From positions 1,550,001 to 1,614,000 of the forward strand of contig JARKIP010000033.1 of NCBI GenBank assembly GCA_029990175.1: a DNA stretch of 64,000 bases. Reading direction: 5' to 3'. The notes below the pieces were generated by a model. That model saw nothing but the letters and a program-made list of their open reading frames with translations, searched no databases and had not been told where the DNA came from. Positions 54,375-64,000 of the stretch are shown here, piece after piece. Origin of the DNA: Petunia secreta (lineage: Eukaryota; Streptophyta; Magnoliopsida; Solanales; Solanaceae). Position 1 is the first letter of the stretch; each line of letters opens with the position of its first letter. The translations under genes and the position numbers were made by a program.

Positions 54375-55560
54375 CTCACTACGCTCACCAGAGCCATAGC
54401 TTGGTGCGTCAATGAATAACTCATAGACCCAGGGAAAGAAGACCTCTCTCGAGTTTAACTTCTTTAGATGGGTCAGGCTAGGAAACAAGACCTAAATCCT
54501 TGCTAGCTCAGCTATCCTAAGCTAGTTAATCTCTCTCAAGTTTGTAACTAGAAAAATAGGCATGTAACCCTAGTGTCATGATCACCAAAGTTAAGATATT
54601 AATATTATAAGAGCTAGATAATCTAACCTATGATATGCTTAGTGAATTTAAGCAATACCCATTAAATTTCTACCACTATAGCATGTTTATACCCCTAGTT
54701 ATGAGTTTAGCTACTCATACTAGAGGTTTGAATCAATGACATATTCATGTAATGGATTAAGGATATAAAATAAAACATGTAATATGTACTGATTAAAGAT
54801 TCAAAAGAAAAAGTTTAGATTCTTACAAGTGGATGAAAGACCTTGTTACTTACCTCTCAAGTCTTGCCCAAAGTAGTAATAGTATGGAATAAAGAATAGA
54901 ATAGTAATAAAACCATAACTTGTTCTATTTATACTATGCATGAATTTTAATTACAAATTTCCATTTTTCAGCCAGGGCGACCGCCTAATGACAGGGGATG
55001 GTCGCCTTTCGTGACGTTTGGCTGACTTGTATCTTGTTCTTGCAGGCTGAGGCAGAGCGTACCTTCATGTGGGGTGGCCACCTAATCTTCATTTTTCTAG
55101 AAATAGGTGGCCCGTTGCTTGAATAGGCGATCGCCTTCTCTTCTGAGGTCGGTCATCCTGAGCTTGAGGTGGACCGCCCATTTGAGCTCCAGTTTTCATA
55201 CTTCTCTATTTATGATTAGGCAGTCGCCTCACTTGATCAGGCGGGCCGCCCATCCTAAGCTCCATCTGGCAGTCTCTATGATTCTCATTGGGCGGATGTC
55301 CTGCTTTATCAAGTGGAGCGCCCTGTTCTGCAACAGCTGCATTCTTCATACTTTGGCTCCATTTGTTCTCTCTTTATTTTGAATCTTCAATCTTTGGTTC
55401 TTGTAAACTTTTGTGATCATGAAAATAAGTGAAATGTAGCATTAATCACACAACACATTGCTTTTGAATTTAAAAACGAAAGTCTAAAGTAGTCTCCAAG
55501 TTGGTAAAATACTAATTTATCATCTGTTAGCCTGTTTTGCTCCACCCAGCTCATACATGT
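54375..55560 (-). repeat. Probable old LTR fragment with GC-palindrome blocks
   Basis: Continuous with 38866-39077 across the Tat element. The minus strand contains a TATA box (GTATAAATAGAAC at about 54928-54940). Upstream in plus text (54970-55330) are repeated short GC blocks such as GGCGACCGCC, AGGCGATCGCC and GCGGGCCGCCC at roughly 40-70 base spacing. No matching second copy is seen in the window, so this is an inference. No real ORF; 55107-55382 is open by chance. Confidence 0.4.
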
Positions 55561-56430
55561 CAATCTCTTGCTTCTTCAAGAACAGATCACCATCTTAAAA
55601 GCTTTGCACTAGGTTTATGACTTCGAGCTGGAAGAAAAACGTCTCTATGAAGAAATTAGCGTTTTGCATGCCATTGTTGAAATATTGTGCCCACTGGCGG
55701 AAGAGAGTTAGCGCTTGCATAAGAGAATAAGCGGCTGCAAGCCCAGTTGAAAGTCCTGAATGCTGAGCATCAATAGAACCTAATGCAGATATATAGGGTT
55801 GATAAGCTAACAGATGAATGAAGCACGAGTGAAAAGAGCAAATCCGGGAGCTCGAGATGTCTATTTCGAAGAAAGATACTGCTGAAGTAATGGCTAAAGC
55901 TGAAGCTCCTCGTTTGAGAATCGAATTGGTTGGCCATGGGCAATGTACTGTTGCTGCTGAAGAACAGGCGCTTGAGGCTAAATGAGTTACAGCCAAACTC
56001 CTAATGATTAACGACCAGTTGAAGAATAAATTCGTCCAGTTAGAGCCATATGCGATAATTTCAAGGTTGAAACCGAGTTTCTTCAGAAAACTCATGAGGA
56101 TATCTGTAACCATATTCATGCCCTAGAGAACAAGCATCGGTCAAGCTTAATTGGACGATCGTGACCACTGGGCTGGCAACTCTTTAGCGGGTGCGTGACA
56201 ATCCCGACCAATACTTGGTTGTTAACATTGAAGAGATGCAGGCCTTGGTGGCTCAAGCAGATGCTCGACTTGTCTCTGATGTTGGTGAAGGAACTAAAGA
56301 AAGCGAGCTTAGTCAAGAAAGTGATGATAGAGATCTCCCTAGGGGCTAAATAAGAGATGATAATGGCACGTCTAGAGCTACTGTCAAAGAAGAAAGTTCA
56401 CCCCCAACGGGGAAAAAGACCCCTTAGTTT
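55561..56430 (+). pseudogene. Degenerate coiled-coil ORF of an old Tat-like element
   Basis: Plus-strand reading has fragments of a charged, helix-rich protein (FELEEKRLYEEISVLHAIVEIL near 55620; QLKNKFVQLEPYAI near 56020) broken by many stops. It ends in acidic sequence just before CCCAACGGGGAAAAAGACCCCTTAG at about 56402. Tat-lineage elements often carry a coiled-coil accessory ORF opposite to pol, and minus-strand protease remnants lie to the right, so this is probably the antisense ORF of the same dead element. Low certainty. Confidence 0.4.
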
Positions 56431-57239
56431 TGGTAGCTCATTTTTTGTGTAATTCGTAACCTTCGGGCTTTATGAACAACCGTATTTTTGATGTGTTTCA
56501 TATTATTTGCCTTAGTAAATTTTATACTCCTCAAGTTAATTCTTAATTGTTGGTTGAATTAAGCATGTTGTTGCTAGGAGCATCTTTGCGGTCGTTGACA
56601 GCATCCTTGCGCTCACGGAATATATTTTTTTCTCGTCCTTTGAGAATGTTTGTGTGCGCCCCTGTGGGAAGTCTTAGTTTTCTATATTGAAGACATATTT
56701 GCGCCCGTGGAGGACGTCTTTATTTTTTCCATTGCGGACATATTTGCGCCCGCGGAGGACGTCCTTATTTAGTCCATTGCGGACATATTTGTGCCAGCGT
56801 AGCACGTCCTTATTTTGTCCATTGAGGACATGTTTGCGCCTACAGATGGCATCTTTGCTAGTCCACTCTAGTCCGTAAGTCTTTTGACACTATGTAAAAA
56901 GGCGTCCTTTTTTCACTTATATGTAAAAAGGAATCCTTTTTTCACTTAGATGAAAAATTGAATTATCGATTTCAATATACATTTTCACCTGGGGTGTCTT
57001 GAATTGACGATTTCAACGTACGATATGGCCTGGAGGCAAGTTAGGATGACTAACTTGATTGAATTGACGATTTCAATGTATGATAAACTGATTTATCTGT
57101 AAATAATAATTTTATTAAAAAATGGGTATGCTGAGTCCTAAGGCATAAAATATGACGTTGGGTCCGATAGAAGAGGACGATGGGTCCTTAGACAACTATA
57201 AATAAAATTCAAAGAATGATTAAACCTCTAGACACTACA
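56431..57239. other. Noncoding remnant with a short minisatellite
   Basis: Untranslated spacer of the eroded Tat copy. It contains the 45-bp minisatellite (56687-56842) and, from 56880 to 57100, repeated ATTGAATTGACGATTTCAA words. No gene; the plus ORF 56687-56878 is a product of the tandem repeat. Confidence 0.5.
56687..56842. repeat. 45-bp tandem repeat, about 3.5 copies
   Basis: Units beginning GACATATTTGCGCCCG(C/T)GG and containing GAGGACGTC(C/T)TTATTT and CCATTG(C/A)GGACAT. Copies are diverged at several positions. Confidence 0.75.
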
Positions 57240-58356
57240 TCCAAAATTATTATCTACCCGATCTCTCCCTCCCAGTATCTGAGTCAGTTGGAAAATGACT
57301 CGAATATGTTTTGCCTAGAGGCTTAGGGGTCTTTGACCTCTACTACCGAGGTTTCAGGTTCGTATGCTATGCATGTTGTCTCATGGGGGTTCGGCCCTTC
57401 TAGTTCTTCTAATTCAGCCACATTCCTAATGACTGCTATGTAGCACTCCCTCAAAATCTAGTGCTCTTCACATATTTCCTTCAATCCCTATTTGGTAAGG
57501 AACTTAACCATCTGATAAAGGGTTGAACGTACCGCTTCCATCTCATGTATTCACGGTCTACCCATTATTATGATATGCAGAATGTCACCCGTTATCACTT
57601 AGATGGACGTGGGCTTGACCACTATGGGTGCATAGACCGGTAGGTTGATCTTGCCAACTGACCTTTCACAAGAGTTGTTGAAACCGAATAGTATCCATAT
57701 GCTTGAGACTTTCAGGTCATCCATCTTCTTACTTTGGACTACTTCCCACCTGATGATATTCACAGCCCTTCCGGTATCTATAAGGACGCATTTTAACATT
57801 TGAGTCTCCAATCCTTAGTGTGATGACCAAGGTGTCATTATGTAGAAATAGGAGTCCGTAAGCATCTTTGTCTTCAAAAAACACTACGTCGTTGTGGACC
57901 ACATTCTTGCCATCTTTATCAGCTTCGTGGACCATTACTTCGCTGACTGTCTTGTTTATTATTTTGGGTCCTCAATTGATCATGTTAGTGGACCTTTTGT
58001 CCTCTAGTAGTTAGAAGGCTGCACTGCATCTCTACTGCCTACATATTTTGCTTTCCCTTGCCTAATGGTAGCTCTTTGATGTTTTCTTTGTTGAGAAAAT
58101 AAGTGACTTTGAGTATCCACCCCATGTAGTTAGCAGTATCCTGGCCATATTCTCGAGGTGGATTCTCACGAAATTGACCGCGTTTACGCGAAGATGAGAT
58201 CTTCAAACCTTATAGCCTCATGCGTTCTTAAAGATTATGTAGATCCCATATTTCTGCGTGAGCATGTTGTTTGGACATCATCGTGCTTATCCATCAACCT
58301 TAAAATGTCTAAACATGACTTTTTCCTATTTTTTGTTCTGCAGTCGTCAGACCTAT
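57240..58356 (-). pseudogene. Old Tat protease and gag-end remnant
   Basis: Minus-strand 57599-57811 reads KCVLIDTGRAVNIIRWEVV, an aspartic protease site (D-T-G), then FNNSCERSVGKINLPVY. The following sequence keeps IHEMEAVRSTLYQMVKFLTK in pieces. To the right, 57729-58000 resembles the gag-protease linker (AYGLLFLHNDTLVITLRIG). RT, RNase H and integrase are missing between this and 57100. The right end is cut by the next element at about 58357. Confidence 0.6.
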
Positions 58357-60912
58357 TGGCAGGACCCAACCTAGGGCCGCAACGGATGACCAACACTAAG
58401 TGTCGATCATCACTAATCCTTCTGATAATCTGCTAACCATGATTACAACTGAAAAACGGAATAAGCATAAACCTAACTGATAAGAATTATGCAATGCAAA
58501 AAGCTGACAAAGCTAACATAAGCTGACATACATAACATACTGACTGCACCACACAGGGACATATCTACAGGCCTTTAAGAGTACTGAGCTGAATATACAA
58601 AGGATGGGACAAGGCCCCGCCATACCCAAACTGGCTGACTGTACACATACAAAAAGATAAGTAACTCCGGGAGTTAGCGGAGTGACTCCAATAGCTGATA
58701 GATGGCCTACTAATGTGGTCCAAGCATTGATCAATCTGCACCTGCGCGGCATGAAACGCAGCACCCCAGAAAAGGGCGTGAGTACGATATGTACCAAGTA
58801 TGTAAGGCATGAGCATATAATATATCATAGCTGATAGAAACTGTAAGGCTGGAATATAAATATGTAAATATAAGCTGGAGCATAGCAATATAGCTGGAAA
58901 TCTGAAGAACGCACTAAACATGATCTGAATATAAACTGAAGTCTAGTTGAATCTGAAACTGAAGACTGAGCTGAACTATACTGATAAATAACTGTAATAT
59001 GACTGATAACTGGTAACTAGAAACTGGATTTGATAGCTGTCAACTGACACTGACGCTAAGAACTGGTGACTGATAACTAAGAACTGATAACTGGTACTGA
59101 GCTAAACCTGAACTGTTAACTGAACTGGTACCTGTCTGGTGTTATGGGCAATATCCTCCCAAATCAGGTAACTGAACATCTGAACTAGTACCTGTCTGGT
59201 GTTATGGGTTGTATCCCCCCAAATCAGGTAACTGAAAACCGGAACTAGCCTCATGTATAATCATGCAGTGAATACTGTGGTTATATACGCATATATAACA
59301 AACCTGGTGGGTGATATGGGTTATATCCCCCCCCCCCAGCCAGTAATATCTAATCTCTCTGGTCAGAGTGTGCGAATGACACCCAGTCACACTAGGTGTT
59401 TCAACTCCCGCCTGAACCAGAGGGGCTGTATCCCCCAGGCGGGTAGTATCACACGTGATCAGACTGTGTGTCCAATGTCCAGCCTCTATGGGGGACTCCA
59501 AATCACACATAACATTATCACAATATAAGCATAAGCATGTATGAGGCATAACACATGTGGCAACAATAGATATGGACACAAGGAACGATAAGAAAATTCT
59601 TGATAGTATTATAGACACAACCTAGAACTCAGAATTTGTCAAGCTCGTTGAATTTCTATAAAAATTTCGGCAGAGTTTCCCCCTAAAGCTGGATGATCCG
59701 CAAAAACAGAACCAGCGCTATACTGTACACGGGAATGGATACTTGGATAAACTGATAACATAAACATGTTAAACGGCTAACAAGATGAGACGGCTGGATG
59801 ACATAACAAATCCGCAGATAGAATGTCTGGACAGCACCACTGTCCTGCTTTTCGACCTAATTTTGAGAGTGCAGATCTAAGTTATAGACTTCATAGTCTT
59901 CATGAAAGTTTTAGATATATGTCTCAGAGTTCTGGAGATTCTTAAAGAATCTAAATATCAATTTTGTACAAGGAGTTATGATCAATATACGAACAACTGT
60001 CCAAAGATCAAAATGATTTTCCAGATTTTGAAACGTTTTGTCTTGCTGATTTGGACGTCTTTCACCTTGAATTTTAGTAACAAATTAAGTATATACAAGG
60101 TTTCCTTGGTACCATACAAGTTTCTCACAAGAAATACTAAGTTTAGAACTAATAAAAGCTTCAAAAGCTAAAAGATACATGCCTTGCCAAAAGAAAGGTT
60201 TAGTCTTACATACCTTTGATATTTCTATCTTCTAAACTTTGTTTCCTTTGAATTCCACACCTTCTAAAGCTTAAACAAGCTATAAAATAGAATTTAGGTA
60301 CTTTACTTAGCCATGAAGCAACTCTAAAACTCAAACTATAGAAGAAATTGAAGGTAGCATAATGTTACCCTAATCGCGTAGAGCGTTTTGACGCAATCTG
60401 TCTTCAATTTCGAGTCAAGATTGATGTTGTTTCTTCAAAATAAAAAAAAAATGGATTCAAACTGAAGAAATGTCTATTATGTCGTGGGGTTACTGGAAAA
60501 TTTCGAGAAAGTGAAGGATTTCTCTTTTATAACAAAAACATTTCATTTCTAGCCCTCTTTTGCGCTTATGTCCCTTTTTCTGGTCTGACTTCTGATACTC
60601 ATATATTTTTATCCAGACATTGTATGAACAAACCGTCAAAATTTTTGGATACTACACTCCAAGACCTTCAATTTAGTATATCATATGTCTCCAAAAAACC
60701 TCATATAACACACGGAATTCATTGCTGAAAAAGCTCCGTTAAAAGGCAAATCCTTAGTCGGTTTTTCCGCAACTTAAATCCGACTTTTCCCAAACTTTAT
60801 ATTCAATATATAAACATCTTATATGGTAATATTATTACTTTAAACTCACTTAAGTCATTTTTAACATGTCATTAGAATGATATACGTCACTTTAGACATA
60901 CAGGGTGTAACA
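58357..60912 (-). repeat. Tekay-like 3' LTR
   Basis: The right edge is set by minus-strand TGTTACACCCTG directly after the purine tract GAACGGGGGAAGAT-like sequence (60913-60930). The left edge is inferred at TGGCAGGACCCAACC (58357) and could be off by tens of bases. It contains a 60-bp tandem duplication (59121-59240), CTGATAACTGG-type microsatellite-like sequence (about 58920-59110) and a C12 run at about 59327. ORFs inside are by chance. Confidence 0.65.
59121..59240. repeat. 60-bp tandem duplication in the LTR
   Basis: 59121-59180 and 59181-59240 are near-identical, each with GTACCTGTCTGGTGTTATGG and AAATCAGGTAACTGAA. A diverged third partial copy is near 59305-59335. Confidence 0.8.
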
Positions 60913-61601
60913 ATCTTCCCCCGTTAGGAACTTTCGTCCTCGAATGTTAAATGAAGTATGTAGAAGCATTAAGCAACGATCTGTTACATACTTGAAGTAA
61001 TGAAGAGATGTGGATATTTGGCTCTCATATCATTTTCAGCTTTCCAAGTTATTTCTTCTACATTATTGCTTCGCCATAACTCCTTAACGGAAGGAATATC
61101 TTTCGTCCTTAGTCGACGAATCTGCTTATCTAAAATTGCAATTGGCACCTCTTCATAAGTTAATTGCTCTGTGATCTGTACATCATCTACTGGTACAACT
61201 CTAGAAGGATCTCCAACACATTTTCTGAGCATAGAAACATGGAATACTGGATGTACCTCCTGAAGGTCTGCTGGAAGGTCTAACTCGTAGGCTACACGCC
61301 CAACTCACCTGATAACCTGATATGGACCAATAAATCTAGGGCTAAGCTTCCCCTTCTTTCCAAATCTCATAACGCCTTTCATAGGTGATACTTTCAGGAA
61401 TACCCAATCGCCAATCTGAAATTATAAATTTCGACGTCGGTTATTTGCATAGGACTTTTATCTGCTCTGCGCTGCTAATAATCTTTCCCTGATCAACTTT
61501 ACTTTATCAACTGCCTGTTGGATTAAATCTGGACCCATAAATTGAGACTCTCCAACCTCGAACCATCCTTTAGGAGACCTGTTTTTGCGCTAATACAAAG
61601 C
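60913..61601 (-). pseudogene. Tekay-like integrase C-terminus and chromodomain
   Basis: Open at 60984-61232: VDDVQITEQLTYEEVPIAILDKQIRRLRTKDI, then VKELWRSNNVEEITWKAENDMRAKYPHLF, a classic chromodomain with aromatic residues (Y, W, W) in place. Upstream on the minus strand (61233-61390) reads GKLSPRFIGPYQVIR, a stop, then VGRVAYELDLPADLQEVHPVFHVS, the GPY/F domain. The stop fits Trp TGG to TGA. Chromodomains of this class are thought to direct integration to heterochromatin. Confidence 0.82.
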
Positions 61602-62258
61602 TTAATTTGGCGCCATCTGTATGCTAGAATGATAGCTATTAATATATGCAAACTCTATTAATAGTAGATGATCACTCCAACTACCTCCAAAATCTAACAC
61701 GCAAGCTCTAAGCATATCTTCTAATTTCTGAATGGTCCGCTCAGCCTGTCCCTCTGTCTGTGGATGAAATGTTGTACTCCGATTCACCTGTGTCCCTAAA
61801 CCTGTCTGGAATGATCGCCAGAAATTTGCTGTAAACTGTGCGCCCCTGTATGAAATGATAGATACTGTAATACCATGTAGGTGCACTATCTCTCTGATAT
61901 AAAGTCTAGCATAATCCTCCGTTGTATATGTAGTTCTAAAAGGCAAGAAATGAGCTGATTTAGTAAGCCTGTCAACTATAACCCAAATAGAGTCATACCT
62001 GCTCCGCGTACGGGGCAAGCCTGTAATGAAGTCCATATTCACTGCTTCCCATTTCCATGATAGAATCTCAATTTCCTGTAACAAGCCACTAGGTTTTTTA
62101 TGCTCGACCTTAACCTGTTGGCAGTTAGGACACTGAGCCACAAATTCTGCTATGTCACGCTTCATTCTGTCCCACCAGTAAATCTGCTTAAGGTCATGAT
62201 ACATCTTAGTCGAACCTGGATGAACAGTGTACCTGGAATAGTGTGCCTCAGTCATAAT
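61602..62258 (-). pseudogene. Tekay-like integrase, zinc finger and core
   Basis: 217 open codons on the minus strand. HHCC zinc finger: EAHYSRYTVHPGSTKMYHDL with CPNCQQVK. DDE core: NMDFITGLPRTRSRYDSIWV (first Asp), SIISYRGAQFT where the second Asp has become Tyr, and TEGQAERTIQ (Glu). The core would therefore be inactive even if the frame were whole. The minus-strand stop at about 62256-62258 interrupts the junction with RNase H. Confidence 0.82.
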
Positions 62259-63134
62259 TTATCCACGTAAATCTGCAACATCTGGAACACAAAGTCTATC
62301 TTTATACATGAGAACCCCATCACTAGTAACCCTATATAATGACTCCGTTTTTCTTCTGGCTGTTTGTCTGTATTCAATTAGAACTGGATCCTCATACTGA
62401 CGTTGTTTTACTTCTGTAACTAGGCAAGTACTGGCTGCTTTCTGAACTGTAACTCCTGCGTCCTCTAAATCTATTAATTTGACTCCCATGTTGGCAAACT
62501 GGTGGAGTGGATGAGCTAACTCTCTTTTTTGTGGCTGTAAATAAGATAGACTACCCATAGACTTACGGCTAAGGGCATCAGCAACAACATTCGCTTTACC
62601 CGGATGATAAAGAATGTCCACGTCGTAGTCCTTCAGCAACTCTAGCCACCGCCTCTGTCGTAGGTTTAGCTACTTTTGCTTAAATATGTACTGGAGGCTC
62701 TTGTGGTCTGTATAAATATCAACATGAACTCCGTACATATAATGTCTCCAAATCTTTAATGCATGAATGACTGCTGCAAGCTCTAGATCATGGGTAGGGT
62801 AGTTCTGCTCGTACTTTTTCAGCTGCCTGGAAGCATAGGCAATTACTTTTCCGTTCTGCATCAAAACACAACCAAGACCAATTCGAGAAGCGTCACAGTA
62901 AATGACATAGTCCTCAGATCCCTCTGGAAGTGTAAGTACTGGAGCTGTTATCAACCTGTTCTTTAGTTCTTGGAAGCTGTGCTCGCAAGAATCAGACCAC
63001 TCAAATTTGGCTATTTTATGTGTCAATTTGGTCAGTGGAGCTCCAATGGAGGAAAAACCCTCTACAAACCTTCTGTAATAACCTGCCAAACCCAGAAAAC
63101 TACGTACCTCTATTGGCGTCGTAGATCTGGCCAA
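62259..63134 (-). pseudogene. Tekay-like RNase H
   Basis: 63134-62670: VRSFLGLAGYYRRFVEGFSSI, DYVIYCDASRIGLGCVLM, YPTHDLELAAVIHALKIWRHYMYG, VDIYTDHKSLQYIFKQK. A stop at about 62667-62669 follows. 62639-62259: MLKDYDVDILYHPGKANVVADALSRK, then the linker to integrase (VLIEYRQTARRKTESLYRVTSDG). RNase H carboxylates (CDAS, DLEL, TDH, ADALS) are all present. Confidence 0.82.
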
Positions 63135-63775
63135 TTCTTCACAGCCTCGATCTTCTGGCCATCTACTTTAATTCCTTCTACTGAAACTATATGGCCAAAA
63201 AATGCCACTGAATCTATCTAGAATTCACACTTTGAGAACTTAGCATATAATTGCTAGTCCCCAAGAGTACCCAATATTGTGCGTAGGTGCTACGCATGCT
63301 CTAATTCAGACTTTGAATAGATGAGAATATCATCAATAAATATACTCACAAATAAATCTAGATAAGGCCTGAATACGCTGTTCATCCGATCCATAAAGAC
63401 TGCAGGGGCATTAGTGAGTCCAAACGACATCACTAAAAACTCATAATGGCCATACCTAGTCCTGAATGTAGTCTTGGGTATATCAGATTCTCTTAATCTA
63501 ACCTGATGGTAGTCTGATCGCAAATCTATCTTCCAAAAGCACTTGGCACCCTGGAGTTGGTCGAACAAGTCATCAATCCTGGGCAGAGGGTATTTATTCT
63601 TGATTATGACTTTATTTAGATGTCTATAATCTATGCACATGCGTAGAGAGCCGTCTTTCTTTTTCATAAACTATATCGGGGCTCCCCATGGGGAAATGCT
63701 AGGTCTGATGAGACCTTTATCTAACAAATCCTTCAGTTGTTCCTTAAGTTCTTTCCATTATACAGGTGCCATCCT
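63135..63775 (-). pseudogene. Tekay-like reverse transcriptase
   Basis: 63667-63290 is open: MKKKDGSLRMCIDYRHLNKVIIKNKYPLPRIDDLFDQLQGAKCFWKIDLRSDYHQVRL, then MSFGLTNAPAVFMDRMNSVF and the catalytic IDD in FIDDILIYSKSE. The RT start (APV, stop, WKELKEQLKDLLDKGLIRPSISPWGAP, stop) precedes it at 63668-63775. The usual Y of YxDD is F-I-D-D. Confidence 0.82.
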
Positions 63776-64000
63776 GAAGAACATGCCCCTGATGGCGTGC
63801 TGGTGTTGAGGAAGCAACTGCTGATCTAGCTGGCTGGGCTGTACAACTACCATCCCTAGTCAGGCAACCTCTCATGAAATGGTCTGCCTTTGACAAATAT
63901 AACGAGTATCAACTCCTAACTTACATGGTCTCAAGTGGCGTCTACCACAATCTAGATATTTGGGATATGTCTGACTGGCCTGTACAGAAGTACCACGACG
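63776..64000 (-). pseudogene. Tekay-like gag end joined directly to RT
   Basis: On the minus strand, sequence with a damaged zinc-knuckle neighbourhood (LGVDTRYICQRQTIS) and a Gln/Ala/Pro-rich gag tail (QPSQLDQQLLPQHQHA) runs straight into the RT start at about 63770. No protease D-S/T-G motif lies between, so the protease has been deleted. Cut by the window edge. Confidence 0.5.

Larger units (their letters stand above)
58357..64000 (-). mobile_element. Tekay/Del-like chromovirus, 3' part
   Basis: Minus orientation: gag end at the window edge, then RT, RNase H, integrase with chromodomain, polypurine tract and a ~2.55-kb 3' LTR (about 58357-60912). Long LTRs, the chromodomain and the pol sequence (VIIKNKYPLPRIDDLFDQL) fit Tekay/Del. 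The protease is missing. The 5' part lies outside the window, so the target duplication cannot be checked. Confidence 0.85.

Noticed and set aside
55595..56316. Minus-strand ORFs of 174 and 66 codons
   Set aside because: Hydrophobic antisense readings of the degenerate coiled-coil ORF; no conserved motif.
1..64000. Endogenous pararetrovirus (caulimovirus-like) sequence
   Set aside because: Every RT-bearing stretch has an LTR-retrotransposon integrase, LTRs or both; I saw no movement-protein or coat-protein pattern.

Overview
The window is plant repetitive DNA, almost certainly from a flowering plant. It is built from nested LTR retrotransposons of the lineages typical of eudicots (SIRE-like Ty1/copia; Athila, Tat, CRM-like and long-LTR chromovirus Ty3/gypsy) plus one CACTA DNA transposon. 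The family make-up looks Solanaceae-like, but that is an impression and was not tested. I see no intact ordinary host gene, tRNA, rRNA or CRISPR array. The only host-derived coding sequence is a potassium-channel gene fragment carried inside the CACTA element.

Layout. (A) A minus-strand SIRE-like copia element runs from its 5' LTR at 37973-38865 leftward past the start of the window; its 3' LTR is cut off at 1-445. Two insertions split it. The first is an Athila-lineage element (2986-22847, plus strand), whose integrase gene is itself interrupted by a young CRM-like chromovirus (8444-16157, target duplication ATGAA). The second is a long-LTR gypsy derivative (27537-36706, minus strand, target duplication TCTGA). 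(B) To the right, a Tat-lineage gypsy element (39078-54374, minus strand, target duplication CTCAC) has a CACTA transposon (41661-49786, plus strand, target duplication CTT) inserted in the last part of its integrase. The CACTA 5'-UTR intron holds a hAT-like MITE (42472-42941, 8-bp target duplication). (C) 54375-58356 is older debris: an LTR-like stretch and an eroded Tat copy with most of pol missing. (D) 58357-64000 is the 3' part of a minus-strand Tekay/Del-like chromovirus that runs out of the window.

Relative ages follow from the nesting: copia is older than Athila, which is older than CRM; copia is older than the TCTGA element; Tat is older than CACTA. The two CRM LTRs differ by about five substitutions plus two repeat-unit indels, so this is the youngest insertion, yet its pol already carries one frameshift and two stops. 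All the other pol genes are more heavily broken.

The most notable biology is the CACTA element. Between its DUF4216-type exon and its right terminus it carries, in antisense, a two-exon C-terminal piece of a SKOR/GORK-type outward-rectifying K+ channel (ankyrin repeats plus KHA domain). The native intron, splice sites and stop codon are preserved and there is no internal stop. This is a gene-fragment capture (transduplication). Other points worth attention are two different gag modules in one copia element, a perfect 36-bp inverted repeat inside Athila gag, and related extra ORFs after pol in both a copia and an Athila element.
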